Source: Myroides guanonis
GTDB lineage: Bacteria > Bacteroidota > Bacteroidia > Flavobacteriales > Flavobacteriaceae
Assembly (NCBI RefSeq): GCF_900114085.1
Contig: NZ_FORU01000003.1
Span: forward strand, 62,001 to 126,000
Direction of reading: 5' to 3'
DNA length: 64,000 nt
Positions within the stretch are counted from its first letter, which is position 1; the number at the start of each line of letters is the position of its first letter. Of this stretch, positions 24,704-36,693 are shown piece by piece. The notes under the pieces were generated by a model. That model was not told the origin of the DNA. It saw only the letters and a program-made list of their open reading frames with translations, and ran no database searches. The translations under genes and the position numbers were made by a program.

Positions 24704-27103
24704 ATGGAAAAGCAATTTGATCAAAATGACAACTCGAACATCAACATTCGAGAGGAATTAGAAAAATACATAATACATTGGAGATGGTTCTTCGTCAGTA
24801 TAGTATTAATAGTTACTTTAGCTTTCATCTATTTAAGATATGCAGAAAAAACATATCAAATCAATACTACTATAATTGTAAAAGATGAACGTCGTGGAGG
24901 GGGTTTAGCTTCCGAAATGGCTGCCTTTTCAGATTTAGGAATGTTCTCTGGAGGAAAAAGTAATGTTGAAAATGAGACACAAGTACTAAAATCCAGAACC
25001 ATATCTGAAAAAATCGTTAGACGTTTACAACTTAACATTGCCTACATAAATGAAGGTCGAGTTAAAAAAAGTGAATTATATGATGAAAGTCCAATACGTT
25101 TTAACTTTGTTGAGCGCGTATTCGACTTTGACAATATTCGTTATACTTTCAATGCAAAAAACATATCTGATACTTCTTTTGAACTAGTTTCGAAAGATGA
25201 ATCACTTGGAACGTTTGCGTATGGAGATTCAATACCTACACTTTTAGGTACATTAATCGTAACTAAAAACGAATTAAAACAAAGACCTACAATTGCTCCA
25301 GAAATTGAAGATAGTGAGGAAACAGACAAGAGTCAAGATTTAATAATCGAAATCTTCCCAGTAAATCAGGTCGTAACCTATTTTCAGAAAAATCTACAGG
25401 TAACACCAACAGATAAGTTTTCAAGTGTTATCGATCTTTCGTTAATAGACCCAACCCCTAAAAAAGGTGTAGACTACCTGAACAATTTAATTTCAGTTTA
25501 TAATGAAGAAGCAGTTGCAGACAAACGATTTGTTTCAGAAAAAACCTCGGAATTTATTGAAAAACGTCTAGCACTTATAACAGAGGAATTAGGAGATGTA
25601 GAAAAAACAGTTGAAGGATATAAAAACCTACATAAATTAACTGACATTTCTACGGAGGTTGGACTATACCTTCAAAATGCAAGCGTATATGAAAAGAGTA
25701 TTATCGAAAATGAGACTGAGTTAAAGGTTATCATTTCTATGATTGAATTCTTAAAAAACAGCAAACCAAATGAGCTATTACCAGGGAATATAATTTCATC
25801 AGATGCTAGTTCATCAAGTTTAATTACGCAGTTTAATACACTGATTTTAGATCGAAATAGAATTAGAGCAAGCTCAACAGAAAACAACCCTGCTGTCATT
25901 AAATTAGACGATCAAATAGCGTCTATGAAGAATTCAGTGAGAGAGAGTTTAACACGCTTAAAAAGCTCTCTAGAGATTACCCAAAGAGAATTAGAGTCTA
26001 AAGAAAAAGAATTACAATCAAAATTAGCACAAGTCCCAAGGCAAGAGCGTGAATTTAGAATAATAGATAGACAGCAAAAAGTAAAAGAAGCTATCTATTT
26101 ATACCTATTTCAGAAGAGAGAAGAGACAGCTATTGCATTAGCAGCTACTGATCAAAACGCAAAAGTAGTAGACGAAGCAAGAGCAGGAGAAATTCCTGTT
26201 TCTCCAAAGAAGAGCATCATTTTATTAGCCGCTTTGATATTAGGTGGATTAATTCCTTTTGCTATCATCTATCTTAAAAACCTATTAGACACTAAGATTA
26301 AGAATCGTTTTGACATTGAGAATAATACCAATATTCCATTTTTGGGAGATATCCCACATTCCGATTCACATGATCGCATCATAGATATAAGCAGTCGATC
26401 AAGTTCTGCTGAAGCAGTTCGTATTATAAGAACGAATCTAGAATTCATGTTAAACAATTCGCCAGAAGGTGAAGCTAAAACAATATTCTTAACATCTACG
26501 TTCCCTAAAGAAGGTAAGACATTTACATCAGTAAACATCGCTGGTACAATAGCACTTTCAAACAAAAGAACATTATTGATAGGAATGGATTTAAGAAATC
26601 CGCGTTTGGATGATTATTTACAATTACCAAGTCGAGGAGTTTCAGATTATTTAGTAGGAAAAGAAGCTTCTATAGATCCATTCATTCAGAAGATTGACGG
26701 TTATTCAAACTTCTATGTGCTACAAGCAGGAACCATCCCTCCTAATCCGGCAGAATTACTAATGGGTACGAAAGTTGACGATTTGTTTAACAGATTGAAG
26801 AAGGAGTATGATTACATCATCGTGGATACTGCACCAGTTAGTTTAGTGACAGATACTCTGTTAATAGCTAAACATGCACATACCTTTATTTATGTAGCTC
26901 GTGCGAACTTCCTAGATAAGAGAATGCTTAAATTACCTAATGACCTATACACGCAAGGAAAACTCCCTAATATGTCTATTGTTTTAAATGACACAGACAC
27001 TACAAAAGGATATGGATATGGTTATGGATACGGATATGGCTATGGAGTACACATGGAAAAAGACAAACGTCCATGGTGGAAAAAGCTTTTGAACATGAAA
27101 TAA
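24704..27103 (+). CDS. polysaccharide co-polymerase with tyrosine autokinase domain (Wzc-like)
   Basis: Inner-membrane chain-length regulator and BY-kinase, 799 residues. Order: N-terminal cytosolic tail, membrane helix (about 27-47), Wzz-type periplasmic region with long coiled coil (about 270-460), second helix (about 505-525), then the kinase with Walker A TFPKEGKT (about 598), Walker A' GMDLRNPRL and Walker B YIIVDTAPV (about 705). The C-terminus ends in six Gly-Tyr repeats, the expected autophosphorylation cluster, then a basic tail. It pairs with the Wza-like gene but no glycosyltransferase, flippase or polymerase gene is adjacent. Confidence 0.93.
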   Translation: MEKQFDQNDNSNINIREELEKYIIHWRWFFVSIVLIVTLAFIYLRYAEKTYQINTTIIVKDERRGGGLASEMAAFSDLGMFSGGKSNVENETQVLKSRTISEKIVRRLQLNIAYINEGRVKKSELYDESPIRFNFVERVFDFDNIRYTFNAKNISDTSFELVSKDESLGTFAYGDSIPTLLGTLIVTKNELKQRPTIAPEIEDSEETDKSQDLIIEIFPVNQVVTYFQKNLQVTPTDKFSSVIDLSLIDPTPKKGVDYLNNLISVYNEEAVADKRFVSEKTSEFIEKRLALITEELGDVEKTVEGYKNLHKLTDISTEVGLYLQNASVYEKSIIENETELKVIISMIEFLKNSKPNELLPGNIISSDASSSSLITQFNTLILDRNRIRASSTENNPAVIKLDDQIASMKNSVRESLTRLKSSLEITQRELESKEKELQSKLAQVPRQEREFRIIDRQQKVKEAIYLYLFQKREETAIALAATDQNAKVVDEARAGEIPVSPKKSIILLAALILGGLIPFAIIYLKNLLDTKIKNRFDIENNTNIPFLGDIPHSDSHDRIIDISSRSSSAEAVRIIRTNLEFMLNNSPEGEAKTIFLTSTFPKEGKTFTSVNIAGTIALSNKRTLLIGMDLRNPRLDDYLQLPSRGVSDYLVGKEASIDPFIQKIDGYSNFYVLQAGTIPPNPAELLMGTKVDDLFNRLKKEYDYIIVDTAPVSLVTDTLLIAKHAHTFIYVARANFLDKRMLKLPNDLYTQGKLPNMSIVLNDTDTTKGYGYGYGYGYGYGVHMEKDKRPWWKKLLNMK
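27008..27046 (+). repeat. hexanucleotide repeat coding for (Gly-Tyr)6-Gly
   Basis: About six and a half units of GGATAT-like hexamers with third-position differences (GGA/GGT/GGC, TAT/TAC) encode the tyrosine cluster of the Wzc-like kinase. Unit number could vary in steps of one Gly-Tyr without breaking the frame. Confidence 0.85.
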
Positions 27104-27110
27104 TAAATCT

Positions 27111-27143
27111 ACAGGTTTTCTTAATTGGGGACCTGTTTTTTTT
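27111..27143 (+). terminator. terminator of the wza-wzc pair
   Basis: Stem ACAGGT / ACCTGT followed by a run of T residues, about eight bases after the wzc-like stop. Confidence 0.65.
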
Positions 27144-27268
27144 TACGTTGAATTGATAAAAAATTGAGGGTTAAAATAACATTATAACAATATTTCAAAG
27201 GCATTCTATCATTTTGACAATTATGCAACAGAAGCAAGCTTAAGACAATTCTACTGCATTATATTTAC

Positions 27269-27276
27269 TATATTTG
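27269..27276 (+). promoter_or_regulatory. -7 box of icd
   Basis: TATATTTG, exact match, about 70 bases upstream of the ATG at 27347. Confidence 0.45.
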
Positions 27277-27316
27277 CTCTATTATTCTTTTAAGTCTTAT
27301 CAATACACAAGAATAA

Positions 27317-29569
<2,253 letters not shown>

Positions 29570-29592
29570 TCTAAATTAGCATATTATATTCG

Positions 29593-29629
29593 AAAGGCTG
29601 TTTCATTAAATCTGAAACAGCCTTTTTTT
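29593..29629 (+). terminator. terminator of icd
   Basis: Perfect 12-base stem AAAGGCTGTTTC / GAAACAGCCTTT followed by a T-run. Confidence 0.85.
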
Positions 29630-29767
29630 ATACTAATTAACATTTCATTTCGTTCTATACTTAAAAAAACAAGCAATATATTTCACAGTCCGGTGGATTA
29701 TTCATAATATTAATCCCAATTAATATCAGACTTAATACATCATTCTAAACAGGTATCAAAAACCATA

Positions 29768-32161
29768 ATGAAAAATAAAATATCAAAAGTAATTCGGGGA
29801 CTATTTATATTACCTATTCTCCTCCTGTCATCAACAAACTATGCTCAAGAGGTTTTTAAAATCACAGGTCAATTACTTGACAAAAAGAACTCTCAACCTT
29901 TAATAGGAGCCACTATATACATTAGCGAACTAGACAAAGCCACCAATACAGATGTTGATGGTAAATATAGTTTTCAACAAATACCAAAAGGTAAATACAC
30001 ACTTCAATTCGAATATATAGGCTATAAATCTCAGTCTAACTCAATCACTGTTACTAGTGACATACAGCAGAAAAACTACCTAGAAAGCCAAACGGAATTA
30101 CTAAATGAACTTGTTATCGTTCAAAACAGTAAAAAACTCGATATTAAAAAACCTGAAATGAGCGTAAATAAATTATCCGCTCAAGAAATCAAAAAAATGC
30201 CCGCTGTAATGGGAGAAGTCGATGTTTTAAAATCCATACTTCAACTACCAGGTGTTACCAATGCAGGAGAAGGAGCCTCTGGATTTAATGTCAGAGGAGG
30301 TTCGGCAGGACAAAATTTAGTCTTATTAGATGACATATCTATATTTAGCTCTTCTCATCTATTTGGTTTCTTTTCTGTTTTTAACGCAGATGTTATCAAA
30401 GACATCAAGCTTTACAAAGGAGGAATTCCCTCAAGATATGGAAGTAGAGCCTCTTCAGTTTTAGAAGTAAATCAAAGAAATGGAGATAAGACTACCTTTA
30501 AGGCAACTGGAGGGATAGGTCTTATTTCTTCAAGACTAAGCCTAGAAGGACCTATTGTTAAAGACAAAGTATCTTTCCTATTAGCAGGAAGAGCATCTTA
30601 CGCTCACCTATTTTTAAAATTATCAAACAACGATAATGCAGCATATTTTTATGATTTAAACACAAAGCTTTCTTACACTATTGATAACAAAAATGAATTG
30701 GGTTTCTCAGGTTATTTTGGTCGTGACGTTTTCAATTTTAAAGATGCCTTAAACAATCAGTTTGGAAATACCGCTTTTAACCTTAACTGGGATAGAGAAT
30801 TTAACGACAACATTACTGCTAAAGCAACGCTATCTTACACCAATTACTTCTATGAATTAATGTTAGATTTTGTAAAATTCAATTGGAAGTCAGACATCAA
30901 AAGCATTAACTTAAAATACGACATATCACACTATATCAATGAGCGTTTTGCTCTAAAATATGGAGTTAGTAGCATACAGCATACTTTTAATCCAGGAGAA
31001 TTGGAACCTATTGGTGACGATTCCTTTATTAACTATAAAAAACTACAAGGTAAAAAAGCCTTAGAAAATGGTATTTACATTGAAGCTGAACAGCAACTAA
31101 CACCTAAACTAACCTTTAACTATGGTATTCGCTATTCATCCTTTTATCGTTATGGTCCTGAAAAAATTCAAACATATCAAAATAACCAAGCTGTCGATTA
31201 CAATAGTGAATTAGGAATTTACACCCCTGGTACATCAATTGGAGAAACAATCTATAAAAAAGGAAAGTCTATAACAACATTCAACGATTGGGAGCCTAGG
31301 ATTTCTGCCTCTTACGCAATAGATAATGAGCAATCTATCAAGGCTAGTTTCACTCAAATGACCCAATATTTACACCTTATTTCAAATACTGCTGCCCCTA
31401 CCCCTTTAGACATATGGACACCTAGTGGACCATATTTAAAACCTGAAAAAGTAAACCAATGGGCGGTTGGTTATTTTAAAAACTTTAAAGAAGGTGCTTA
31501 TACATTAGAAGCTGAAAGTTATTATAAGAAAGGAAAAAACACGGTAGACTATATAGATGGTGCAGACCTTATAGCTAACGACGCTTTAGAAACAGTTCTT
31601 TTAACAGGGGAATCTAGAGCCTATGGATTAGAACTTCTTTTAAGAAAAAACACTGGTAAGTTCAATGGTTGGATTGCCTATACACTCTCGAAATCAGAAC
31701 AAAGAACACCTGGTAGAAACGAATTTGAATCAGGCATTAACAATGGTAATTGGTATAGAACACCCTACGACAAAACACACGACCTTTCAATAGTGGCTAA
31801 CTATGAATTAAATAAAAAATGGAGCTTTGGAGCTGGGTTTGCATTACAATCAGGAAGACCAGTATCTTATCCAGAAGGACAATTTGAATACCTTGAAGAC
31901 AGGGTACCATTTTTTGGAGACAGAAATCAATACAGTCTACCATTTTTTCATCATTTAGATATTTCAGCCACATATATACCTACCAAAGCACAAGAAAGGA
32001 AATGGAAAGGAGAATGGGTATTTAGTATTTACAACATTTACAATAGAAAAAATGCGGCTTCTATCAGCTTTAGAGAAAGTGATATAATAGGTCAAAACGA
32101 AGCAGTAAAGCTTTCGATCTTCGGAATCATTCCTAGTGTTTCTTACAACTTTAAATTTTAA
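29768..32161 (+). CDS. TonB-dependent receptor with N-terminal carboxypeptidase-like domain
   Basis: Outer-membrane importer, 797 residues. Signal peptide to about residue 26 (NYA-Q), then a carboxypeptidase-regulatory-like beta-sandwich (about 32-110, GQLLDKKNSQPLIGATIYI), a plug domain (about 115-230, GASGFNVRGGSAGQNLVLLDD) and a 22-strand barrel ending in SVSYNFKF. The substrate is unknown. The adjacent DUF4249 lipoprotein gene starts three bases after the stop, the common two-gene arrangement of this receptor subclass. No sigma/anti-sigma pair adjoins. Confidence 0.92.
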   Translation: MKNKISKVIRGLFILPILLLSSTNYAQEVFKITGQLLDKKNSQPLIGATIYISELDKATNTDVDGKYSFQQIPKGKYTLQFEYIGYKSQSNSITVTSDIQQKNYLESQTELLNELVIVQNSKKLDIKKPEMSVNKLSAQEIKKMPAVMGEVDVLKSILQLPGVTNAGEGASGFNVRGGSAGQNLVLLDDISIFSSSHLFGFFSVFNADVIKDIKLYKGGIPSRYGSRASSVLEVNQRNGDKTTFKATGGIGLISSRLSLEGPIVKDKVSFLLAGRASYAHLFLKLSNNDNAAYFYDLNTKLSYTIDNKNELGFSGYFGRDVFNFKDALNNQFGNTAFNLNWDREFNDNITAKATLSYTNYFYELMLDFVKFNWKSDIKSINLKYDISHYINERFALKYGVSSIQHTFNPGELEPIGDDSFINYKKLQGKKALENGIYIEAEQQLTPKLTFNYGIRYSSFYRYGPEKIQTYQNNQAVDYNSELGIYTPGTSIGETIYKKGKSITTFNDWEPRISASYAIDNEQSIKASFTQMTQYLHLISNTAAPTPLDIWTPSGPYLKPEKVNQWAVGYFKNFKEGAYTLEAESYYKKGKNTVDYIDGADLIANDALETVLLTGESRAYGLELLLRKNTGKFNGWIAYTLSKSEQRTPGRNEFESGINNGNWYRTPYDKTHDLSIVANYELNKKWSFGAGFALQSGRPVSYPEGQFEYLEDRVPFFGDRNQYSLPFFHHLDISATYIPTKAQERKWKGEWVFSIYNIYNRKNAASISFRESDIIGQNEAVKLSIFGIIPSVSYNFKF

Positions 32162-32164
32162 ATC

Positions 32165-33028
32165 ATGAAAAATATTTTCAAATATATCCTTAGCTTATCT
32201 ATACTAACACTGGTTTCATGTGAAGAAGTCATTGACTTAGACTTACCCTCTAAAGAACCCAGACTAGTCGTTGAAGCTAACTTAGATTACGACTCTGATT
32301 CAGACCAACCTCAAGACTTTGAATTTAAACTCACAAAGAGTGGATCATTTTACGATGCACTAATACATCCAGCTACTAATGCTAAAGTGTATATTGAACA
32401 TGAACAATTTGGGATAATCAATTTTGAAGAAGAGGGAGAAACAGGAATCTATAAAGGTAAAGATATACCTTTAATACAACCATTTGACAAGCTAACTCTA
32501 CACATTGAATACAATGGAGAGTCTTATAAAGCCATAGAAACTTATATTCCTAATAATTCTACCCCCTTTTCTATTACCCAAAATAAAAAAGCATTATTTG
32601 GTGAAGAATACTATGAAGTAACACTAAACTTTAAAGATTCTATAGACGACTCAAACAATGATAAATCATTGAACTACTATTTGGTAGAACGCAAAAGAAA
32701 TGACACAAAATCTCAAATACACATACAAAACAATGATCTCACTAAAGGCAATACTTTAAAAAGCATTTATTTAGACGAAGACTCAAAAGTAAATGACACC
32801 ATACGTTTTAATCATTATAAAATTTCCAAGACCAATTTTCACTATTTGAGAATGATAATAGAATCTATCAACAATGGCGGAGGACCTTTCCAAGTACCAG
32901 TCGGAAAAATAAAGGGAAATGTACTAAATACCACAAATCCAGATAAGCCAGCTTTAGGTTATTTCAGAATTACTAAAAAACACACTCTTAGTCACATCAT
33001 ATATGAACAGGAGATCTCAGACAAATAA
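32165..33028 (+). CDS. DUF4249 family lipoprotein
   Basis: A 287-residue lipoprotein, lipobox LVSC with Cys19, followed by EEVIDLDLPSKEPRLVVEA, which is the typical start of DUF4249 proteins. The rest is beta-rich. The family is found in Bacteroidota next to TonB receptors and probably caps or assists the receptor at the surface, although no activity has been assigned to it. Translationally close to the receptor gene (three-base gap), so co-expressed with it. Some 265 bases without a gene follow before aspA. Confidence 0.85.
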   Translation: MKNIFKYILSLSILTLVSCEEVIDLDLPSKEPRLVVEANLDYDSDSDQPQDFEFKLTKSGSFYDALIHPATNAKVYIEHEQFGIINFEEEGETGIYKGKDIPLIQPFDKLTLHIEYNGESYKAIETYIPNNSTPFSITQNKKALFGEEYYEVTLNFKDSIDDSNNDKSLNYYLVERKRNDTKSQIHIQNNDLTKGNTLKSIYLDEDSKVNDTIRFNHYKISKTNFHYLRMIIESINNGGGPFQVPVGKIKGNVLNTTNPDKPALGYFRITKKHTLSHIIYEQEISDK

Positions 33029-33173
33029 TGTTAGAATCTAAACCATAAATTATACTTTATTCACAAAGAGAAATTCCATTCCAGAACTTTTTTCAAAGTA
33101 TTTCTTAAAATACCTACATTGAATTAACAAAAAATTATAGCAGAACACAACACTGCTCCATTTTGAGAAACTG

Positions 33174-33181
33174 TAACTTTG
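33174..33181 (+). promoter_or_regulatory. -7 box of aspA-ansB
   Basis: TAACTTTG, exact match to TAnnTTTG, giving a leader of about 105 bases before the aspA ATG. No good -33 box. Confidence 0.45.
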
Positions 33182-33292
33182 TAATAGAAGAACCTTAATT
33201 GCATTGCAATAATTAGATGAATAGATATTTTATTATAATTCATCGAAGGAAAATTGATAACAAAGATTACTATCTTGATAAAAGTATAAGAC

Positions 33293-34696
33293 ATGTATAG
33301 AATAGAAAGCGATTTAATCGGAGAGTTAAATATTCCAGCAGAAGCCTATTATGGCATTCAAACACAAAGAGGTATTAATAACTTTAATATTTCTGGTGTA
33401 AAACTATACAACTATCCAACTATCATAAAAGGGCTAGCCTATGTAAAATGGGCAGCTGTAGAGGCAAATGGTGAACTAGAATTAATCTCCAAAGAAGTAG
33501 TTGCGGCTGTAGTAGAAGCATGTAAAGAAGTATTAACTGGAACCTATGACAATCAATTTCCAGTTGATATGATTCAAGGAGGTGCAGGAACATCAACCAA
33601 TATGAATGCCAATGAAGTAATTGCAAATATTGCATTGGAAAAAATGGGGCATCCTAAAGGAGCTTACCAGTATTGTTCTCCACACGATGTATTAAACTGC
33701 TCTCAATCTACCAATGACGCATATCCTGCGGCGATAGTTTTAGCAATCTATTTCTCCAATGAGAAACTAGTAGACCAATTAAAATCTCTTTCGAATTCGT
33801 TCAGAGCAAAAGCAAACACTTACCGCGATGTATTAAAAATGGGAAGAACCCATCTTCAAGACGCCGTACCTATGTCCTTTGGTCAAATGTTTGATGCCTA
33901 TGCAGACACTTTAGATATTGAAATAGCTAATTTAAAAGCCATAGCAACAAGTTGTTTAGAAGTTAGTATGGGAGCAACAGCAATTGGAACAGGAATAAAT
34001 GCTATACCTGGATATGCAGAATTATGTACCAAAAAAATGGCTCAAATTACCGGTTTACCAATAAAACAAGCTAAGAACTTTATTGAGTCAACCCCAGACA
34101 CATCTGGTTTTGTAAGCTACTCTTCAGCAGTTAAAAGACTGGCAACAAAATTATCAAGACTCATGAATGATCTTCGAATGTTGTCATCAGGACCTAGATG
34201 TGGACTTAATGAAATCAATTTACCAGGTGTTCAACCAGGTTCCTCTATTATGCCTGGAAAAGTGAACCCAGTAATGCCAGAATCTGTAAATCAAGTTTGC
34301 TTTAAAGTAATAGGAAATGATTTAGCAGTTACTCTAGCATCCGAAGCTGGTCAACTACAATTAAATGTAATGGAACCAATCATACTTTACAGCATTTTGG
34401 AATCTGTAACGATATTAGGTAATGCATTAGACGGCTTACGCATACATTGTATTGATGGAATAACAGTTAACGAAGCACACTCAAAAGAACTTGTTCTCAA
34501 TAGCATTGGTATAGTCACTGCTTTGAATCCTTATATCGGTTATGAAAACAGTACAACAATCGCTAAAGAAGCTTTAGAAAAGAATCGATCCGTGTATGAC
34601 CTAATCTTAGAACGCAATATTCTAACTAAAGAACAATTAGACACTATCTTGTCACCAGAACATATGATTTACCCTCAGAAAAAAGAGAACTTTTAA
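33293..34696 (+). CDS. aspA: aspartate ammonia-lyase
   Basis: Deaminates aspartate to fumarate and ammonia. The 467-residue length and the motifs fit aspartase rather than fumarase: GAGTSTNMNANEV near residue 100, the substrate-binding RTHLQDA at about 185 and the catalytic signature loop GSSIMPGKVNP near 317. It is followed 24 bases later by a periplasmic asparaginase gene, so the pair can turn external asparagine into fumarate and two ammonia. Confidence 0.94.
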   Translation: MYRIESDLIGELNIPAEAYYGIQTQRGINNFNISGVKLYNYPTIIKGLAYVKWAAVEANGELELISKEVVAAVVEACKEVLTGTYDNQFPVDMIQGGAGTSTNMNANEVIANIALEKMGHPKGAYQYCSPHDVLNCSQSTNDAYPAAIVLAIYFSNEKLVDQLKSLSNSFRAKANTYRDVLKMGRTHLQDAVPMSFGQMFDAYADTLDIEIANLKAIATSCLEVSMGATAIGTGINAIPGYAELCTKKMAQITGLPIKQAKNFIESTPDTSGFVSYSSAVKRLATKLSRLMNDLRMLSSGPRCGLNEINLPGVQPGSSIMPGKVNPVMPESVNQVCFKVIGNDLAVTLASEAGQLQLNVMEPIILYSILESVTILGNALDGLRIHCIDGITVNEAHSKELVLNSIGIVTALNPYIGYENSTTIAKEALEKNRSVYDLILERNILTKEQLDTILSPEHMIYPQKKENF

Positions 34697-34720
34697 CAAC
34701 GACCTTTTTTACTAAAAATT

Positions 34721-35773
34721 ATGAAGTATATATCATTGCTTTTAATTTGCCTCTTCACTCCGTTAGTAATGATGGGGCAAAATAAACCAACTATCTATGT
34801 ATTAGCAACAGGCGGAACCATTGCAGGATCTGGAACATCAGAAACTTCTTCTACATATACAGCAGGTGGTTTAACCGCTGATCAATTGATTCAGGCAGTT
34901 CCAGCTATTGATAAAATAGCAAATATTAAAAGTGAACAAATAGCAAATATTGGAAGTCAAGACATGAACCAAGAAATTTGGTTACAATTGACGAACCGCA
35001 TTAATGATTTAGCTAAAAACCCAGATATTACCGGATTTGTTATTACACATGGAACAGATACTCAAGATGAAACAGCTTATTTTCTAAACTTAACAATTAA
35101 AACAGACAAACCCGTTGTTTTAACAGGAGCCATGCGTCCTTCCAATGCATTAAGTGCAGATGGTCCACGAAATCTTTTCAATGCCGTTGCCTGTGCTGCA
35201 TCTCCAACTTCAAAAGCAAAAGGAGTCATGATTGTAATGGATGACTTTATCTTAGGTGCAGATGATATACAAAAATCCCACACCTTAACGATGGGGTCAT
35301 TCAGTAACCCGAACTTTGGTCCACTGGGCATAATGTATAACGAGCAACCCATGTTCTTTAGACAATCGTTAAAGAAACACACCACGGAAAGTATCTTTGA
35401 TGTAAAGAATATAAAACAATTACCCAAAGTAGCAATTTTAATGGGCTATGCAGATGCAGATGATATGTTTATTAAAGCAGCATTAGAACACAAAATAGAA
35501 GGTATTATATATGCAGGTGTAGGCAATGGAAACATGTCGACCAAGGTTATCAATACATTATCGAAAGCTGTCCAAGATCGTCAGTTAAGTGTTGTACGCT
35601 CTTCTAGATTACCATTAGGACCAACAACCCAATGGGATGAAATTGATGACGACAAATTAGGATTCACAACCTCTTGGTTTCTTTCCCCACAAAAAGCGCG
35701 CATTCTATTAATGCTAGCATTAACCAAAACCAATGATTACAAAGAGATACAAAAGTATTTTACAGAATATTAA
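34721..35773 (+). CDS. ansB: L-asparaginase type II, exported
   Basis: Hydrolyses asparagine to aspartate and ammonia. The 350-residue precursor has a signal peptide of about 19 residues (ending MMG-Q), the nucleophile Thr33 in LATGGTIAGSG, GSQDMN for substrate binding and the second catalytic site in HGTDTQDETAYF. It is the high-affinity periplasmic type. It shares a transcription unit with aspA and ends at a strong bidirectional terminator facing fabI. Confidence 0.93.
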   Translation: MKYISLLLICLFTPLVMMGQNKPTIYVLATGGTIAGSGTSETSSTYTAGGLTADQLIQAVPAIDKIANIKSEQIANIGSQDMNQEIWLQLTNRINDLAKNPDITGFVITHGTDTQDETAYFLNLTIKTDKPVVLTGAMRPSNALSADGPRNLFNAVACAASPTSKAKGVMIVMDDFILGADDIQKSHTLTMGSFSNPNFGPLGIMYNEQPMFFRQSLKKHTTESIFDVKNIKQLPKVAILMGYADADDMFIKAALEHKIEGIIYAGVGNGNMSTKVINTLSKAVQDRQLSVVRSSRLPLGPTTQWDEIDDDKLGFTTSWFLSPQKARILLMLALTKTNDYKEIQKYFTEY

Positions 35774-35780
35774 AGACATA

Positions 35781-35818
35781 AAAAAACAGGCTATTCAAAT
35801 TGAATAGCCTGTTTTTTT
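35781..35818. terminator. bidirectional terminator between ansB and fabI
   Basis: Nearly 18-base perfect stem (AAAAAACAGGCTATTCAA and its complement) with T-runs on both strands, between convergent genes. Confidence 0.9.
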
Positions 35819-35837
35819 ATATATCAATCGAACTTAT

Positions 35838-36665
35838 TTAGTTCTCTTCTTCTAAACCTCTTTCGAAAGCCTCCATCACTTCTTGACTAACCCCCATATT
35901 AGAGAATCCACCATCGTGATATAAATTTTGAAGTGTCACCTTCTTGGTTAAATCAGAAAACATCGTTACTACGTAATCTGCACATTCTCCAGCTGTAGCA
36001 TTCCCTAATGGAGACATTTTATCAGCATAAGCAATAAATCCAGAGAATCCTTTAACTCCTTGCCCTGCAGTAGTAGCCGTAGGAGACTGAGAAATCGTAT
36101 TTACACGCACTTTCTTATCCTTTCCGAAGAAGTATCCAAAACTACGAGCAATAGACTCTAAATAAGCCTTATTGTCGGCCATATCATTATAATCTGGAAA
36201 AACACGTTGTGCTGCCATATAAGTCAATGCAATAATACTTCCCCACTCACTCATAGCATCCTTTTTATAAAGAACCTGCATTACTTTATGAAAGGAAACC
36301 GCTGAAACATCCCATCCCTTTTGAGTAAAATCGTACTTATTATCCGTATAGTTAATATTCTTACGAACATTTACAGACATCCCAATAGAATGCAATACAA
36401 AATCAATCTTACCGCCAAGAATTTCAACTGCTTGATCTACCAAGTTTTCTAAATCTTCCAAAGAAGTAGCATCAGCAGGAATGATTTGTGAACCAGTTTT
36501 CTGAGCCAATACATCAATAGTACCCATTCTCATGGCTATAGGTGCATTCGTTAAAACAAATGTCCCTCCTTCTTCATGTACGCGTTCTGCTGTTTTCCAA
36601 GCGATTGAATTCTCATCCAAAGCTCCAAAAATAATACCTCTCTTACCTTTCAATAAATTATACAT
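35838..36665 (-). CDS. fabI: enoyl-ACP reductase FabI (NADH-dependent)
   Basis: Last step of each fatty-acid elongation round. A 275-residue short-chain dehydrogenase fold with GIIFGALDENSIAW at the nucleotide site and the FabI catalytic pair Tyr159 and Lys166 in the Y-x6-K pattern, plus Tyr149. FabI is the classic triclosan target. It lies 28 bases downstream of fabV on the same strand, so one transcript carries two unrelated-architecture enoyl reductases. Confidence 0.92.
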   Translation of the reverse strand: MYNLLKGKRGIIFGALDENSIAWKTAERVHEEGGTFVLTNAPIAMRMGTIDVLAQKTGSQIIPADATSLEDLENLVDQAVEILGGKIDFVLHSIGMSVNVRKNINYTDNKYDFTQKGWDVSAVSFHKVMQVLYKKDAMSEWGSIIALTYMAAQRVFPDYNDMADNKAYLESIARSFGYFFGKDKKVRVNTISQSPTATTAGQGVKGFSGFIAYADKMSPLGNATAGECADYVVTMFSDLTKKVTLQNLYHDGGFSNMGVSQEVMEAFERGLEEEN

Positions 36666-36693
36666 ACAGTCTATATTTAAGAACTTACTATAA

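Noticed and set aside
27008..27046. Short tandem repeat as a CRISPR or noncoding satellite
   Set aside because: It is in frame inside the Wzc-like kinase and encodes the known type of tyrosine cluster.
23910..27103. A capsule biosynthesis island
   Set aside because: Only the export lipoprotein and kinase are present; no glycosyltransferase, flippase or polymerase genes on either side.
35077..35427. A 116-codon frame antisense to ansB
   Set aside because: Fully inside a clear asparaginase gene; no independent support.
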